DNA of 64,000 nt from Herbaspirillum hiltneri N3 (GTDB lineage Bacteria; Pseudomonadota; Gammaproteobacteria; Burkholderiales; Burkholderiaceae_D): positions 1,550,001 through 1,614,000 of the forward strand of contig NZ_CP011409.1 of assembly GCF_001267925.1 (NCBI RefSeq), read 5' to 3'. The notes beneath the pieces were generated by a model. That model was not told the origin of the DNA, did not search any database, and saw only the letters and a program-made list of their open reading frames with translations. Numbering within the stretch: position 1 is the stretch's first letter; each line of letters opens with the position of its first letter. The position numbers were made by a program, and so were the translations under genes. This document shows positions 27,074 through 37,448 of this stretch, piece after piece.

Positions 27074-28282
27074 ATGCAGTGGACTCTTCCGTCTTTCGCC
27101 CTTGCGCAACCGGTCCAATGGAACGCGTTGCTGCTGTTCGGTAGCTTATTGCTGTTCGGGCTGATAGCCGGTCATATCGTGTCGAAGTCGCCATGGGTGC
27201 CGCGCATTACTGGTTACCTGATTGTCGGTTTCATTCTCGGCGGCGGCGGCCTGAACTGGCTGTCCGGCGACGTGCTGAGCGTGACCAATATCTTTGCCGA
27301 CATCGCCGTCGCGCTGGTGGTGTATCAGTTGGGCCGCTACGTCGACATCGGCTGGCTGCGCCGGGAGAAGTGGCTGCTGGCCACCGTCGTTACTTCGGCC
27401 GTACTCTGCTTCACCTTCGTCAGCGTGGCTTTGCTGTGGTTCGGCACCTCCAACGTACTGGCCCTGCTGGGCGGTGTGTGGGCCATCGCCACTGCGCCTG
27501 CCGTGGTGCTGGTGGTGCTGCGCGATCTCAAGGCCGAAGGCCAGGTCACGCGCCGCCTGGCGACGATGACCGCGCTCAACAACTTCGTCGCCATCCTGGC
27601 CGCCTACGCTTTGCTGCCGGTGATTGCGCATGAGTCGGGCACGCCGGTGCTGACGCTGGTCGAGCACACTGCATATTCGCTGATCGGTTCGCTGCTGCTG
27701 GCTTACCTGACGTACTGGCTGATGATGCCGCTGGCGCGTCTGCTCGGTCGCCAGGGCAGCCGCCAGTTCGTGCTGGTCATTTCAGTCATCGCGCTGGCCA
27801 TCGGCGTGGCGCATGCGCTGCACCTGCCGGTGATGCTGACGATGCTGATCTTCGCGATCATGTCGAAGAACCTCGATCGCCAGTACGACCTGATGGAGCT
27901 GGAATTCGGCGTCGCCAACGAATTGTTCGTGGTGATGCTGTTCGTCACCGTGGGCGCGTCGATGCGCCTGGCGGACCTGAGCATGGTCGGTCTGTCGGTG
28001 CTGATCCTGATTGCCGCACGGTTCGTGGCGATGGGCTGCGGCGTGTTCCTGTTCGCCCGCTTTGCGCGCATGAACTGGAAGCAGGCCGGGCTGCTCACGC
28101 TGGGGACCTTGCCGATGACCGAGGCGGGACTCGGGTTGATGCAGACGATTTCCAGCCTGTACCCGCATACCACGTCCGACGTCGTGCCCTTGCTGGCGGG
28201 ATGTCTGATCGTGCTGGAATTGTTTGGCCCCGTCGCCACCCAATTCGCCCTGATCAAATCTGGTGAAAGCGGACGCGAATGA
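27074..28282 (+). CDS. Kef-type cation:proton antiporter
   Basis: This 402-residue membrane protein of the CPA2 superfamily has about 12 to 13 hydrophobic segments: LLLFGSLLLFGLIAGHIVS, ITGYLIVGFILGGGGLNWL, then the transport core with LGRYVDIGWLRREKWLL and IATAPAVVLVVLRDLKAEG. It probably exchanges K+ or Na+ for H+. It lacks the C-terminal RCK/TrkA-N nucleotide-binding domain of full-length KefB/C. AGGAGGA precedes the ATG at 27074, which decides the start over an ATG 5 codons earlier. Its last 4 bases overlap the next gene, a YbdK-type ligase, implying translational coupling. Confidence 0.85.
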   Translation: MQWTLPSFALAQPVQWNALLLFGSLLLFGLIAGHIVSKSPWVPRITGYLIVGFILGGGGLNWLSGDVLSVTNIFADIAVALVVYQLGRYVDIGWLRREKWLLATVVTSAVLCFTFVSVALLWFGTSNVLALLGGVWAIATAPAVVLVVLRDLKAEGQVTRRLATMTALNNFVAILAAYALLPVIAHESGTPVLTLVEHTAYSLIGSLLLAYLTYWLMMPLARLLGRQGSRQFVLVISVIALAIGVAHALHLPVMLTMLIFAIMSKNLDRQYDLMELEFGVANELFVVMLFVTVGASMRLADLSMVGLSVLILIAARFVAMGCGVFLFARFARMNWKQAGLLTLGTLPMTEAGLGLMQTISSLYPHTTSDVVPLLAGCLIVLELFGPVATQFALIKSGESGRE

Positions 28283-29499
28283 CTACCACTACTACCACTA
28301 CTACTCTCCACGAAGAAGACGGACTGACGCATTTTCCGACGTCCAGCGCCGGCATCCTGCCGTTCACTTCCTCCACGCCGTTCACCATGGGCATCGAGCT
28401 GGAACTGCAACTGGTCAATCGCCGCAATTACAACCTCGCCAGCGACGCCGTCGACCTGCTGACCTGGATCGAGCCGCGCGAGCTGCAAAAACAGATCAAG
28501 CTGGAAATGACGCAAGGCATGATCGAGCTCAACTCAGGCATCCACACGCGCGTCGATGAACTGATCGAAGAGTTGAAGGACTTGCGCGGCGCCCTGAACA
28601 AGGGCGCCCAGTATCTCAACATCGACGTCTCCGGCGGCGGCGCGCATCCGTTCCAGCACTGGAACGAGCAGCGCATCACGCCGAGCGAGCGCTTCTATCA
28701 CCTGCACGAGAAATACGGCTACCTGGCCAAGACCTTCACCGTGTTCGGCCAGCACATCCATATCGGCGTGGCCAACGGCGACGACGCGTTGTATCTGACG
28801 CATGCGTTCTCGCGCTTCGTACCGCACTTCATTGCGCTGTCGGCGGCGTCGCCGTTCTACCAGGGCGCCGATACCAGGTTCGACTCGTCGCGCAGCAACG
28901 TGGTGCGGGCGTTCCCGCTGTCGGGGACGGCGCCGGTGCAGACCAGGTGGGCCGAGTTCGAGACCTACTACGACGAGTTGCTGCAGATGGGCATCGTCGC
29001 CAGCATGAAGGATTTCTACTGGGACATCCGCCCCAAGCCCGAGTACGGCACCGTCGAAATCCGCGTCTGCGACACCCCGTTGACCATCGAGCATGCCGCC
29101 CACCTGGGCGCCTACGCGCAGCTGCTGGCGCGCTGGATCCTGACCGAGCGGCCGTTCGTGATGCGCGACGATTTTTACCTGCTGTACCAGTACAACCGCT
29201 TCGAGGCCAGCCGCTTCGGATTGAACGGCATGCTGGCCTTGCATGGCGAGACACCGGCGACTTCGAGTAAACTGCCGATCTTCGAGCATTTGCTGTTGCA
29301 ATTGCAGTTGCTGCAACCGTATGTGCAAAACGAGGTCGAGGAATTGACCCTGAAACGCCTGCGCCACATGGCGCACAACCGGCTCAGCGACGCCGGCTGG
29401 CTGCGCCAGGCATTTGCCCAGCGCGGCTCGCTCAACGATATGATGCGTCTGTCGTCCGAACTGTGGATGGACCGGTCGCCGCCTTCTTATTTCCAATAA
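28279..29499 (+). CDS. YbdK-type carboxylate-amine ligase (glutamate-cysteine ligase 2 family)
   Basis: This 406-residue protein of the GCS2 family belongs to the glutamine-synthetase-like ATP-grasp fold; E. coli YbdK has weak gamma-glutamylcysteine ligase activity. Recognisable segments are TMGIELELQLVNRRNYNLAS, EMTQGMIELNSGIHT, GGGAHPFQHWNEQRITP, HIHIGVANGDDALYLTHAFSRFVPHFIALSAASPFYQG and the C-terminal YGTVEIRVCDTPLT. Glu and His metal ligands appear intact. The N-terminus is odd: eight Thr codons in a row directly after the start Met. It starts inside the stop codon of the antiporter gene. Physiological substrate is unknown. Confidence 0.85.
   Translation: MTTTTTTTTLHEEDGLTHFPTSSAGILPFTSSTPFTMGIELELQLVNRRNYNLASDAVDLLTWIEPRELQKQIKLEMTQGMIELNSGIHTRVDELIEELKDLRGALNKGAQYLNIDVSGGGAHPFQHWNEQRITPSERFYHLHEKYGYLAKTFTVFGQHIHIGVANGDDALYLTHAFSRFVPHFIALSAASPFYQGADTRFDSSRSNVVRAFPLSGTAPVQTRWAEFETYYDELLQMGIVASMKDFYWDIRPKPEYGTVEIRVCDTPLTIEHAAHLGAYAQLLARWILTERPFVMRDDFYLLYQYNRFEASRFGLNGMLALHGETPATSSKLPIFEHLLLQLQLLQPYVQNEVEELTLKRLRHMAHNRLSDAGWLRQAFAQRGSLNDMMRLSSELWMDRSPPSYFQ
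28282..28305 (+). repeat. ACT/ACC microsatellite encoding eight threonines
   Basis: Eight consecutive Thr codons, using only ACT and ACC in a near-regular order, follow the YbdK start codon. Because the tract immediately follows the ATGA overlap with the antiporter, slippage could alter the N-terminal length in steps of one Thr without a frameshift. Confidence 0.8.
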
Positions 29500-29542
29500 T
29501 GCCGCCTGCTTTCGCCAGTGAAAGAGGTTGGTGAAAGCAAGC

Positions 29543-30751
29543 ATGAACCAAACTTTCGATGTAGCAGTAATCGGCGCCGGCGCCGCCGGCATGATGTGCG
29601 CCGCCGTGGCCGGACAGCGCGGCAAGTCGGTGGTGCTGATCGATCATGCGTCCAAGCTTGCCGAGAAGATCCGCATCTCCGGCGGCGGCCGTTGCAACTT
29701 CACCAACATCGGCGCGACGCCGCAGAACTTCCTCTCGCAAAACCCCCATTTCTGTAAAAGCGCCTTGTCGCGCTACACGCCGCAGGACTTCCTCTCGCTG
29801 GTCAAGCGCTACCAGATCAGCTTCCATGAGAAGCACAAGGGTCAGTTGTTCTGCAACGACTCGTCCGAAGAAATCATCGCCATGCTCAAGGCCGAATGCG
29901 ATTCGGGCAACGTCGAGTGGCGCATGCCGTGCGGCGTGGCGGCGATCGGCAAGGACGGCGAGCTGTTCCGGCTGGACACCGATGCCGGCGAAATCCTGGC
30001 GCGCCATGTGGTGATCGCCACGGGCGGCCTGTCGATTCCCAAGATCGGCGCCACCGACTTTGCCTATCGCATCGCCAAACAGTTCGACATCAAGCTGGTC
30101 GAGACGCGTCCGGGCCTGGTGCCGCTGACCTTCGACGGCGCCGGCTGGCAGCCTTTCGTCGACCTGGCCGGCATTGCGCTGGAGGTCGAGGTGGAGACCG
30201 GCGTCAAAAAGGAGCGCGGCTATTTCCTCGAAGACCTGTTGTTTACGCACCGCGGCCTGTCCGGTCCGGCGATCCTGCAGATTTCCAGCTTCTGGCAGCA
30301 GGGCGCCTCGCTGACGCTGAACCTGCTGCCGCAGATCGACGTCGCCGATACCCTCATCGAAGGCAAGACCACGCTCAAGAAAAACCTCGGCAACCTGCTG
30401 GGACAATGGCTGCCGGCGCGGCTGGCTGACGGTTTGCTCAAGGCCAACGGATTCGACGGCGCGGCGCGCATCGCCGACATGCCGGACAAGCAATTGCGCC
30501 AGGTGGGCGAAGCGCTCAACCGCTGGACCATCAAGCCGAACGGCTCGGAAGGTTACCGCAAGGCCGAAGTCACCATGGGCGGCATCGACACGCGCGAGCT
30601 GTCGCAGCAGAGCATGATGGTCAACAAGGTGCCGGGGCTGCATTTCATCGGCGAGGCGGTCGACGTGACCGGCTGGCTGGGCGGCTACAACTTCCAGTGG
30701 GCCTGGGCGTCGGGCGTGGCGGCGGGGCAGGCGATTGAAGCCATTGAATAG
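29543..30751 (+). CDS. NAD(P)/FAD-dependent oxidoreductase, BaiN/HI0933 family
   Basis: This 402-residue flavoprotein has the N-terminal dinucleotide-binding motif VAVIGAGAAGMMCA (GxGxxG) and the family segment KIRISGGGRCNFTN, followed by VVIATGGLSIPKIGATDFAYRIAKQF. The C-terminal GEAVDVTGWLGGYNFQWAWASGVAAG is the conserved FAD-contacting end of the HI0933/YhiN/BaiN family. Physiological substrates are mostly undefined; BaiN itself acts on bile acid intermediates in gut bacteria, which is not informative here. In-frame TTG and GTG codons occur just upstream, but the ATG at 29543 begins the Rossmann strand at the usual distance. Confidence 0.88.
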   Translation: MNQTFDVAVIGAGAAGMMCAAVAGQRGKSVVLIDHASKLAEKIRISGGGRCNFTNIGATPQNFLSQNPHFCKSALSRYTPQDFLSLVKRYQISFHEKHKGQLFCNDSSEEIIAMLKAECDSGNVEWRMPCGVAAIGKDGELFRLDTDAGEILARHVVIATGGLSIPKIGATDFAYRIAKQFDIKLVETRPGLVPLTFDGAGWQPFVDLAGIALEVEVETGVKKERGYFLEDLLFTHRGLSGPAILQISSFWQQGASLTLNLLPQIDVADTLIEGKTTLKKNLGNLLGQWLPARLADGLLKANGFDGAARIADMPDKQLRQVGEALNRWTIKPNGSEGYRKAEVTMGGIDTRELSQQSMMVNKVPGLHFIGEAVDVTGWLGGYNFQWAWASGVAAGQAIEAIE

Positions 30752-30835
30752 GGGTGTATGTTTCCGGCACGCATCCCAAATCGTTGATTTATTTGGTTTT
30801 TTTGGCCGCGGGTTGGAAAAAAGCCACGGTAAAGC

Positions 30836-30864
30836 TTCCATTTGCCACTTCGGTCTGCTAAAAT
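30836..30864 (+). promoter_or_regulatory. Possible promoter of the rpsU-yqeY-dnaG cluster
   Basis: TTCCAT (30836-30841) and TAAAAT (30859-30864) are 17 bp apart, with the start of rpsU 45 bases downstream. The -10 is good and the -35 poor (3/6). Confidence 0.4.
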
Positions 30865-30909
30865 CGCGTTCTTTCCGTATCCAACCTAACCTCTTTGGTT
30901 TGAATCTAC

Positions 30910-31122
30910 ATGACCACTATTCGTCTTAAAGAAAACGAGCCGTTCGAAGTCGCCATGCGCCGCTTCAAGCGCACTATTGAAAAAACCGGTCTGTTGACCG
31001 AGTTGCGCGCGCGCGAGTTTTACGAAAAGCCGACAGCAGAACGCAAGCGCAAGCTGGCAGCTGCAGTGAAGCGCCACTACAAGCGCATCCGCAGCCAGCA
31101 ACTGCCTAAGAAGCTGTACTAA
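30910..31122 (+). CDS. rpsU: 30S ribosomal protein S21
   Basis: This 70-residue basic protein has the S21 signature [41 protein letters not shown] and a Lys/Arg-rich C-terminus. S21 helps the 30S subunit engage the Shine-Dalgarno during initiation. It is the first gene of the macromolecular-synthesis cluster that couples ribosome, primase and sigma-70 production. A terminator-like hairpin 40 bases downstream probably makes most transcripts monocistronic. Confidence 0.97.
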   Translation: MTTIRLKENEPFEVAMRRFKRTIEKTGLLTELRAREFYEKPTAERKRKLAAAVKRHYKRIRSQQLPKKLY

Positions 31123-31162
31123 GAAATTCCCGTCGCGCCGCTTCGGCGTGCGCGACCACGTT

Positions 31163-31200
31163 AAACCCGCTCTGGCTCAAACCACAGCGGGTTTTCGCTT
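31163..31200 (+). terminator. Terminator or attenuator after rpsU
   Basis: AAACCCGCT pairs with AGCGGGTTT with a further inner TGG/CCA helix and a T-rich run. In E. coli an equivalent terminator between rpsU and dnaG lowers primase expression; the same arrangement is visible here. Confidence 0.82.
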
Positions 31201-31304
31201 TTCCGCATCTCGTGCGGCTCGGTTTTGAATCTGTTTTGAATCCGATGATGGCGCCGCCGTGCTTATGCTAGGCTCAGAGAGCCGTACTATTTCTGGAGAA
31301 TGCA

Positions 31305-31754
31305 ATGGGTCTGAAAGAGCAAATCACCGAAGACATGAAGGCAGCGATGCGCGCCAAAGAGGCTGCCAGGCTGGGTACGATTCGCCTGATCACCGCGGCG
31401 ATGAAGCAAAAGGAAGTCGATGAGCGCGTCGAGCTGGATGACGCGATGGTGCTGGCGATCATCGACAAGATGGTCAAGCAGCGCAAGGATTCCATCAGCC
31501 AGTTCGAAGCTGGCGGTCGCCAGGATCTGGCCGATATCGAGAAGGCCGAGCTGGCCATTCTGACCACTTACATGCCGGCCGGCCTGTCCGACGACGAGAT
31601 CAAGGCTGAAGTGCAGGCCGCTGTCGCCGCCACCGGCGCCGCCGGTCCGCAGGACATGGGCAAGGTCATGGGCGTGTTGAAGCCGAAGCTGGCCGGGCGC
31701 GCCGACATGACCGCCGTATCCGCTCTGGTCAAGGCCGCCTTGACCGCCGCCTGA
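31305..31754 (+). CDS. yqeY: GatB/YqeY domain protein
   Basis: This 149-residue protein starts MGLKEQITEDMKAAMRAKEAARLGTIRLITAAMKQKEVDER and ends in the helical QDMGKVMGVLKPKLAGRADMTAVSALVKAAL, which matches the tail domain of GatB. YqeY proteins are presumed to bind tRNA, but no defined role is established in betaproteobacteria. TGGAG lies 9 bases upstream of the ATG. It is placed between rpsU and dnaG with only 24 bases to dnaG, so it belongs to the same operon; enteric bacteria lack it at this spot. Confidence 0.9.
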   Translation: MGLKEQITEDMKAAMRAKEAARLGTIRLITAAMKQKEVDERVELDDAMVLAIIDKMVKQRKDSISQFEAGGRQDLADIEKAELAILTTYMPAGLSDDEIKAEVQAAVAATGAAGPQDMGKVMGVLKPKLAGRADMTAVSALVKAALTAA

Positions 31755-31778
31755 ATCTTGTCAGGACGCTAACTCCCG

Positions 31779-33593
31779 GTGATTCCACAGTCGTTCATTC
31801 AGGATTTGCTCAACCGCGTCGATATAGTCGATGTGGTTGGCAAGTATGTGCAGCTCAAAAAGGGCGGCGCCAACTTCATGGGCCTGTGCCCGTTCCATAA
31901 CGAAAAATCGCCGAGCTTCACGGTCAGTCCGACCAAGCAGTTCTATCACTGCTTCGGCTGCGGCGCGCATGGAACGGCTATCAGTTTCCTGATCGAATAC
32001 TCCGGCCTGGGTTTTGTCGAGGCGGTCAAGGATCTGGCCCAGGGCGTCGGCATGACGGTGCCGGACAACGACGACCGCATCCCGCCGGCGCAGCGCGCCG
32101 AGCAGCAGGCCAAGACCATGGCCCTGTCGGATGCGATGTCGGCAGCATGCGATTTTTATCGCCAGCAATTGCGCGCCGCACCGAACGCCGTCGAGTATCT
32201 GAAGGGGCGCGGCCTGACCGGCGAAATCGCCGCCAGGTTTGGTCTCGGCTATTCGCCTGATGAATGGGACAGCCTGCGCAAAGTGTTTCCGGACTATGAG
32301 GTGCCGGCGCTGGTCGAGGCCGGCCTGGTGATCGACAAGAGCGACGAGGAGGGCGGCCAGCGCATGGGCCGCAAGCGCTACGACCGCTTCCGTCATCGCG
32401 TCATGTTTCCGATCCGCAATACCAAGGGCCAGGTCATTGGCTTCGGCGGCCGCGTCATGGACGGCGGCGAACCGAAGTACTTGAACTCCCCGGAAACGCC
32501 GCTATTTCAAAAGGGCAGCGAGCTGTACGGTTTGTTCGAAGCGCGCCAGGCGATCCGCGAAGCGGGCTACGTGCTGGTGACCGAAGGTTACATGGATGTG
32601 GTGGCGCTGGCGCAGCTGGGTTTTCCGCAGGCGGTGGCGACCTTGGGGACGGCGTGCACGCCGATCCACGTGCAGAAATTATTGCGTCAGACCGACGAAG
32701 TGGTGTTCAGCTTCGACGGCGATTCGGCCGGACGTCGTGCCGCTCGGCGCGCGCTCGACGCTTGCCTGATACATGCCTCGGACAACAAGATCATCAAGTT
32801 CCTGTTCTTGCCGAAGGAGCACGATCCGGACAGCTATGTGCGTGAAAAAGGCGCCGAAGCATTCGAGCAGCAAATCAAGGAAGCGATGCCGTTGTCGCAG
32901 TTCCTGATCAAGGAAGTGGTCGGCGACAACGACATGACCACGCCGGAAGGCCGTGCCCGCGCGCAGTTTGACGCCAAGCCGATGCTGCAGGCCTTGCCGC
33001 CGTCGTCCTTGCGTCTGCAGATCGTGCGCAGCCTGGCGCAGGTGACGCAGACCACGCCCGCCGAAATCGAGGCGCTGTTCGAACTGTCCAATCCGGTGGT
33101 GCAGGCCGTCGCACGCCGGGCGCCGCCGCCGCGCAGCAAGCGTATGGCGCCGGTCGGGCTCGAGCGCCAGATCGTGCGGCTGCTGGTGGCGCATCCGGCC
33201 TTGTCGAGCGACCTGGATGACGACACCCTGGTCGTGGTCGGTCACCATGCGCCGGATCATGCGCAGATGGTGACGCAACTGGTTGAGGCATGCCGCAGCA
33301 TGGGCGAGCAGGCCAATTTCGCGACGCTGGTCGAATTGCTGCGCGATGGCGGAGCGGATTTTGAAAGCCTGATCGCTGAAATCGCGGCGGAAACCGAGGC
33401 CGAGTCCGAATTCGATGTCGTCCGGCAAGAAATGGCCGGCGCGGTGCGTCAGATGAAAATGCGCCAGGTCGAGGATGAGATGACGCAGTTGTCGATCGCC
33501 GGCCTGAGAGATGAAGCTGCCCAAAGCCGCTACCGCGAATTGATGCAGCGGAAGGAACATCTGAAACGTCTCACGGGAGCCGATTTCGGATGA
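31779..33593 (+). CDS. dnaG: DNA primase DnaG
   Basis: This 604-residue primase makes RNA primers at the replication fork. The N-terminal zinc-binding domain has Cys37, His40, Cys58 and Cys61 (CPFHNEKSPSF, then CFGC). The RNA-polymerase and TOPRIM core shows GFGGRVMDGGEPKYLNSPET, VTEGYMDVVALAQLG and the metal-binding FSFDGDSAGRRAA. A helical C-terminal DnaB-interacting domain follows residue 440. The start is GTG: IPQSFIQDLL directly follows it, in agreement with other primases. It is 24 bases after yqeY. A promoter for rpoD follows the stop codon. Confidence 0.97.
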   Translation: MIPQSFIQDLLNRVDIVDVVGKYVQLKKGGANFMGLCPFHNEKSPSFTVSPTKQFYHCFGCGAHGTAISFLIEYSGLGFVEAVKDLAQGVGMTVPDNDDRIPPAQRAEQQAKTMALSDAMSAACDFYRQQLRAAPNAVEYLKGRGLTGEIAARFGLGYSPDEWDSLRKVFPDYEVPALVEAGLVIDKSDEEGGQRMGRKRYDRFRHRVMFPIRNTKGQVIGFGGRVMDGGEPKYLNSPETPLFQKGSELYGLFEARQAIREAGYVLVTEGYMDVVALAQLGFPQAVATLGTACTPIHVQKLLRQTDEVVFSFDGDSAGRRAARRALDACLIHASDNKIIKFLFLPKEHDPDSYVREKGAEAFEQQIKEAMPLSQFLIKEVVGDNDMTTPEGRARAQFDAKPMLQALPPSSLRLQIVRSLAQVTQTTPAEIEALFELSNPVVQAVARRAPPPRSKRMAPVGLERQIVRLLVAHPALSSDLDDDTLVVVGHHAPDHAQMVTQLVEACRSMGEQANFATLVELLRDGGADFESLIAEIAAETEAESEFDVVRQEMAGAVRQMKMRQVEDEMTQLSIAGLRDEAAQSRYRELMQRKEHLKRLTGADFG

Positions 33594-33643
33594 TTTTGAG
33601 AGGTGTTGAGGGACGATCGGGGCTGGATGTTACGCAGGATTGC

Positions 33644-33681
33644 CTTGATCTCCGGGAAAAACACCCTATATATGGTATAAT
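33644..33681 (+). promoter_or_regulatory. Overlapping heat-shock-like (sigma-32) and extended -10 promoters of rpoD
   Basis: CTTGATC (33644-33650), a 13-base spacer and CCCTATAT (33664-33671) closely match the sigma-32 consensus (CTTGAAA, 13-15 bases, CCCCATnT). Immediately downstream TGG-TATAAT (33673-33681) is a perfect extended -10 element for sigma-70, without a -35 at 17 bp. The two overlap about 230 bases upstream of rpoD, leaving a long untranslated leader (33682-33909) in which I saw no gene. E. coli rpoD also has an internal heat-shock promoter. Confidence 0.65.
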
Positions 33682-33909
33682 CTAGGGCTTTAATTCCGCG
33701 GCGAAACATAACTCGTGATGCGGCAAAGATTCATTGAACCATCGGTCCATAGAGCGAATGAAGGCAAATAAGCCATCGCATGGACAAGAAATGCAGGGGA
33801 CGAAAGATTTAGGAACGTTGCGCGGGCAAATCGTATCCAAGTGATATGAAATGCAGGAAGAGCATGGTTTTATTGGCGCAATGAGTTTGACTCACTTGGC
33901 TTTGATTCT

Positions 33910-36489
<2,580 letters not shown>

Positions 36490-36522
36490 GTCAGAGCGGG
36501 ATCCCGGTCCCGGTCAGACTCA

Positions 36523-36601
<79 letters not shown>

Positions 36602-36609
36602 GCAATATC

Positions 36610-36642
36610 AAGGGCTTACGGTAAAACGTAAGCCCTTTTTTG
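36610..36642 (+). terminator. Terminator after tRNA-Ile
   Basis: AAGGGCTTACG-GTAAAA-CGTAAGCCCTT forms a perfect 11-bp stem followed by six T residues. It closes the rpoD-tRNA transcription unit. Confidence 0.93.
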
Positions 36643-36693
36643 TGGGCATTTAGTTTTATCTCGACAGTGAAAATCTCATTCCAAAGATTTTTG

Positions 36694-36708
36694 TAGACGA
36701 CCGGTCTA
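36694..36708. promoter_or_regulatory. TetR operator upstream of tetR-family gene
   Basis: TAGAC-GACCG-GTCTA is an inverted repeat of 5-bp arms and a 5-bp spacer, located 21 bases before the regulator's start codon. The same 18 bases including flanks occur again at 37391-37408. The duplicated element and its position indicate the binding site of the adjacent TetR-family repressor. Confidence 0.82.
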
Positions 36709-36729
36709 ATCATTGGTTAAGATGCGTGC

Positions 36730-37329
36730 ATGACCACCTCCACCCCTGATCTGCGCCAGCACATGCTCGACGTCGCCAAGTCCCTGATGTTGGAAAAGGG
36801 CTTCACGGCGGTCGGGCTGACGGAGTTGCTGGCGGCTGCGAAGATCCCCAAAGGCTCCTTCTATCACTACTTCGCGTCCAAGGAAGCTTTTGGCGACGCC
36901 TTGCTGACCTGGTATTTCACCGGTCACCATGCGCAGCTCGATGTCTTGCTGGGCGGTCGCGATCCGGCGGCGCAACGGCTGATGCGTTACTGGCAGTACT
37001 GGCTTGATACCCAGACCGGCGACGATCCCGATCAGCGCTGCCTGGCGGTCAAGCTCAGCGCCGAGGTCGCGGATCTGTCAGAAAGCATGCGCGCGACGCT
37101 GGAGTGGGGCACGCGCGGCATTATCGATCGCGTCATGCGCTGTATCGGTGAAGGCAAGGCCGATCAATCCTTGCAGGTAACGCAAGACCCCGCCGCGCTG
37201 GCGGCAACGCTGTATCAGTTATGGCTGGGCGGCAGCCTGATGGTCAAGATCAGTCGCAATCGCGGTCCGCTGGACACGACAATGGCGAGCACCCGGCAAT
37301 TGCTGGGGCTTCCAGATTCGCCGGGCTGA
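36730..37329 (+). CDS. TetR/AcrR family transcriptional regulator
   Basis: This 199-residue repressor has an N-terminal HTH: HMLDVAKSLMLEKGFTAVGLTELLAAAKIPKGSFYHYFASKEAFGDALL, with the canonical GSFYHYF recognition helix. The C-terminal domain resembles the TetR_C_16/YxaF-like families (LSAEVADLSESMRATLEWGTRGII). A TAGAC-N5-GTCTA operator sits before this gene and again before the downstream oxidoreductase, so it most likely represses both and is released by an electrophilic or aldehyde-type inducer, as with NemR-like regulators. The inducer is inferred. Confidence 0.9.
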   Translation: MTTSTPDLRQHMLDVAKSLMLEKGFTAVGLTELLAAAKIPKGSFYHYFASKEAFGDALLTWYFTGHHAQLDVLLGGRDPAAQRLMRYWQYWLDTQTGDDPDQRCLAVKLSAEVADLSESMRATLEWGTRGIIDRVMRCIGEGKADQSLQVTQDPAALAATLYQLWLGGSLMVKISRNRGPLDTTMASTRQLLGLPDSPG

Positions 37330-37393
37330 TTCCGTATTTATAGTGGCCGCCAATATGCGGAAGTGTTTGGCGGCCTTTTATTTGTCTTATTTG

Positions 37394-37408
37394 TAGACGA
37401 CCGGTCTA
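37394..37408. promoter_or_regulatory. TetR operator upstream of the oxidoreductase gene
   Basis: This is an identical copy of the operator at 36694-36708, including the flanking TTG. It lies 41 bases before the oxidoreductase start codon, overlapping where its promoter should be. Confidence 0.82.
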
Positions 37409-37448
37409 TTAATATTGAAATTCATCCGCTTATTGAAAGGAGAAATTT

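Noticed and set aside
30842..30864. TTGCCA as the -35 of the rpsU promoter
   Set aside because: The spacing to TAAAAT is only 11 bases, too short for sigma-70; another hexamer at 30836 was used instead, with low confidence.
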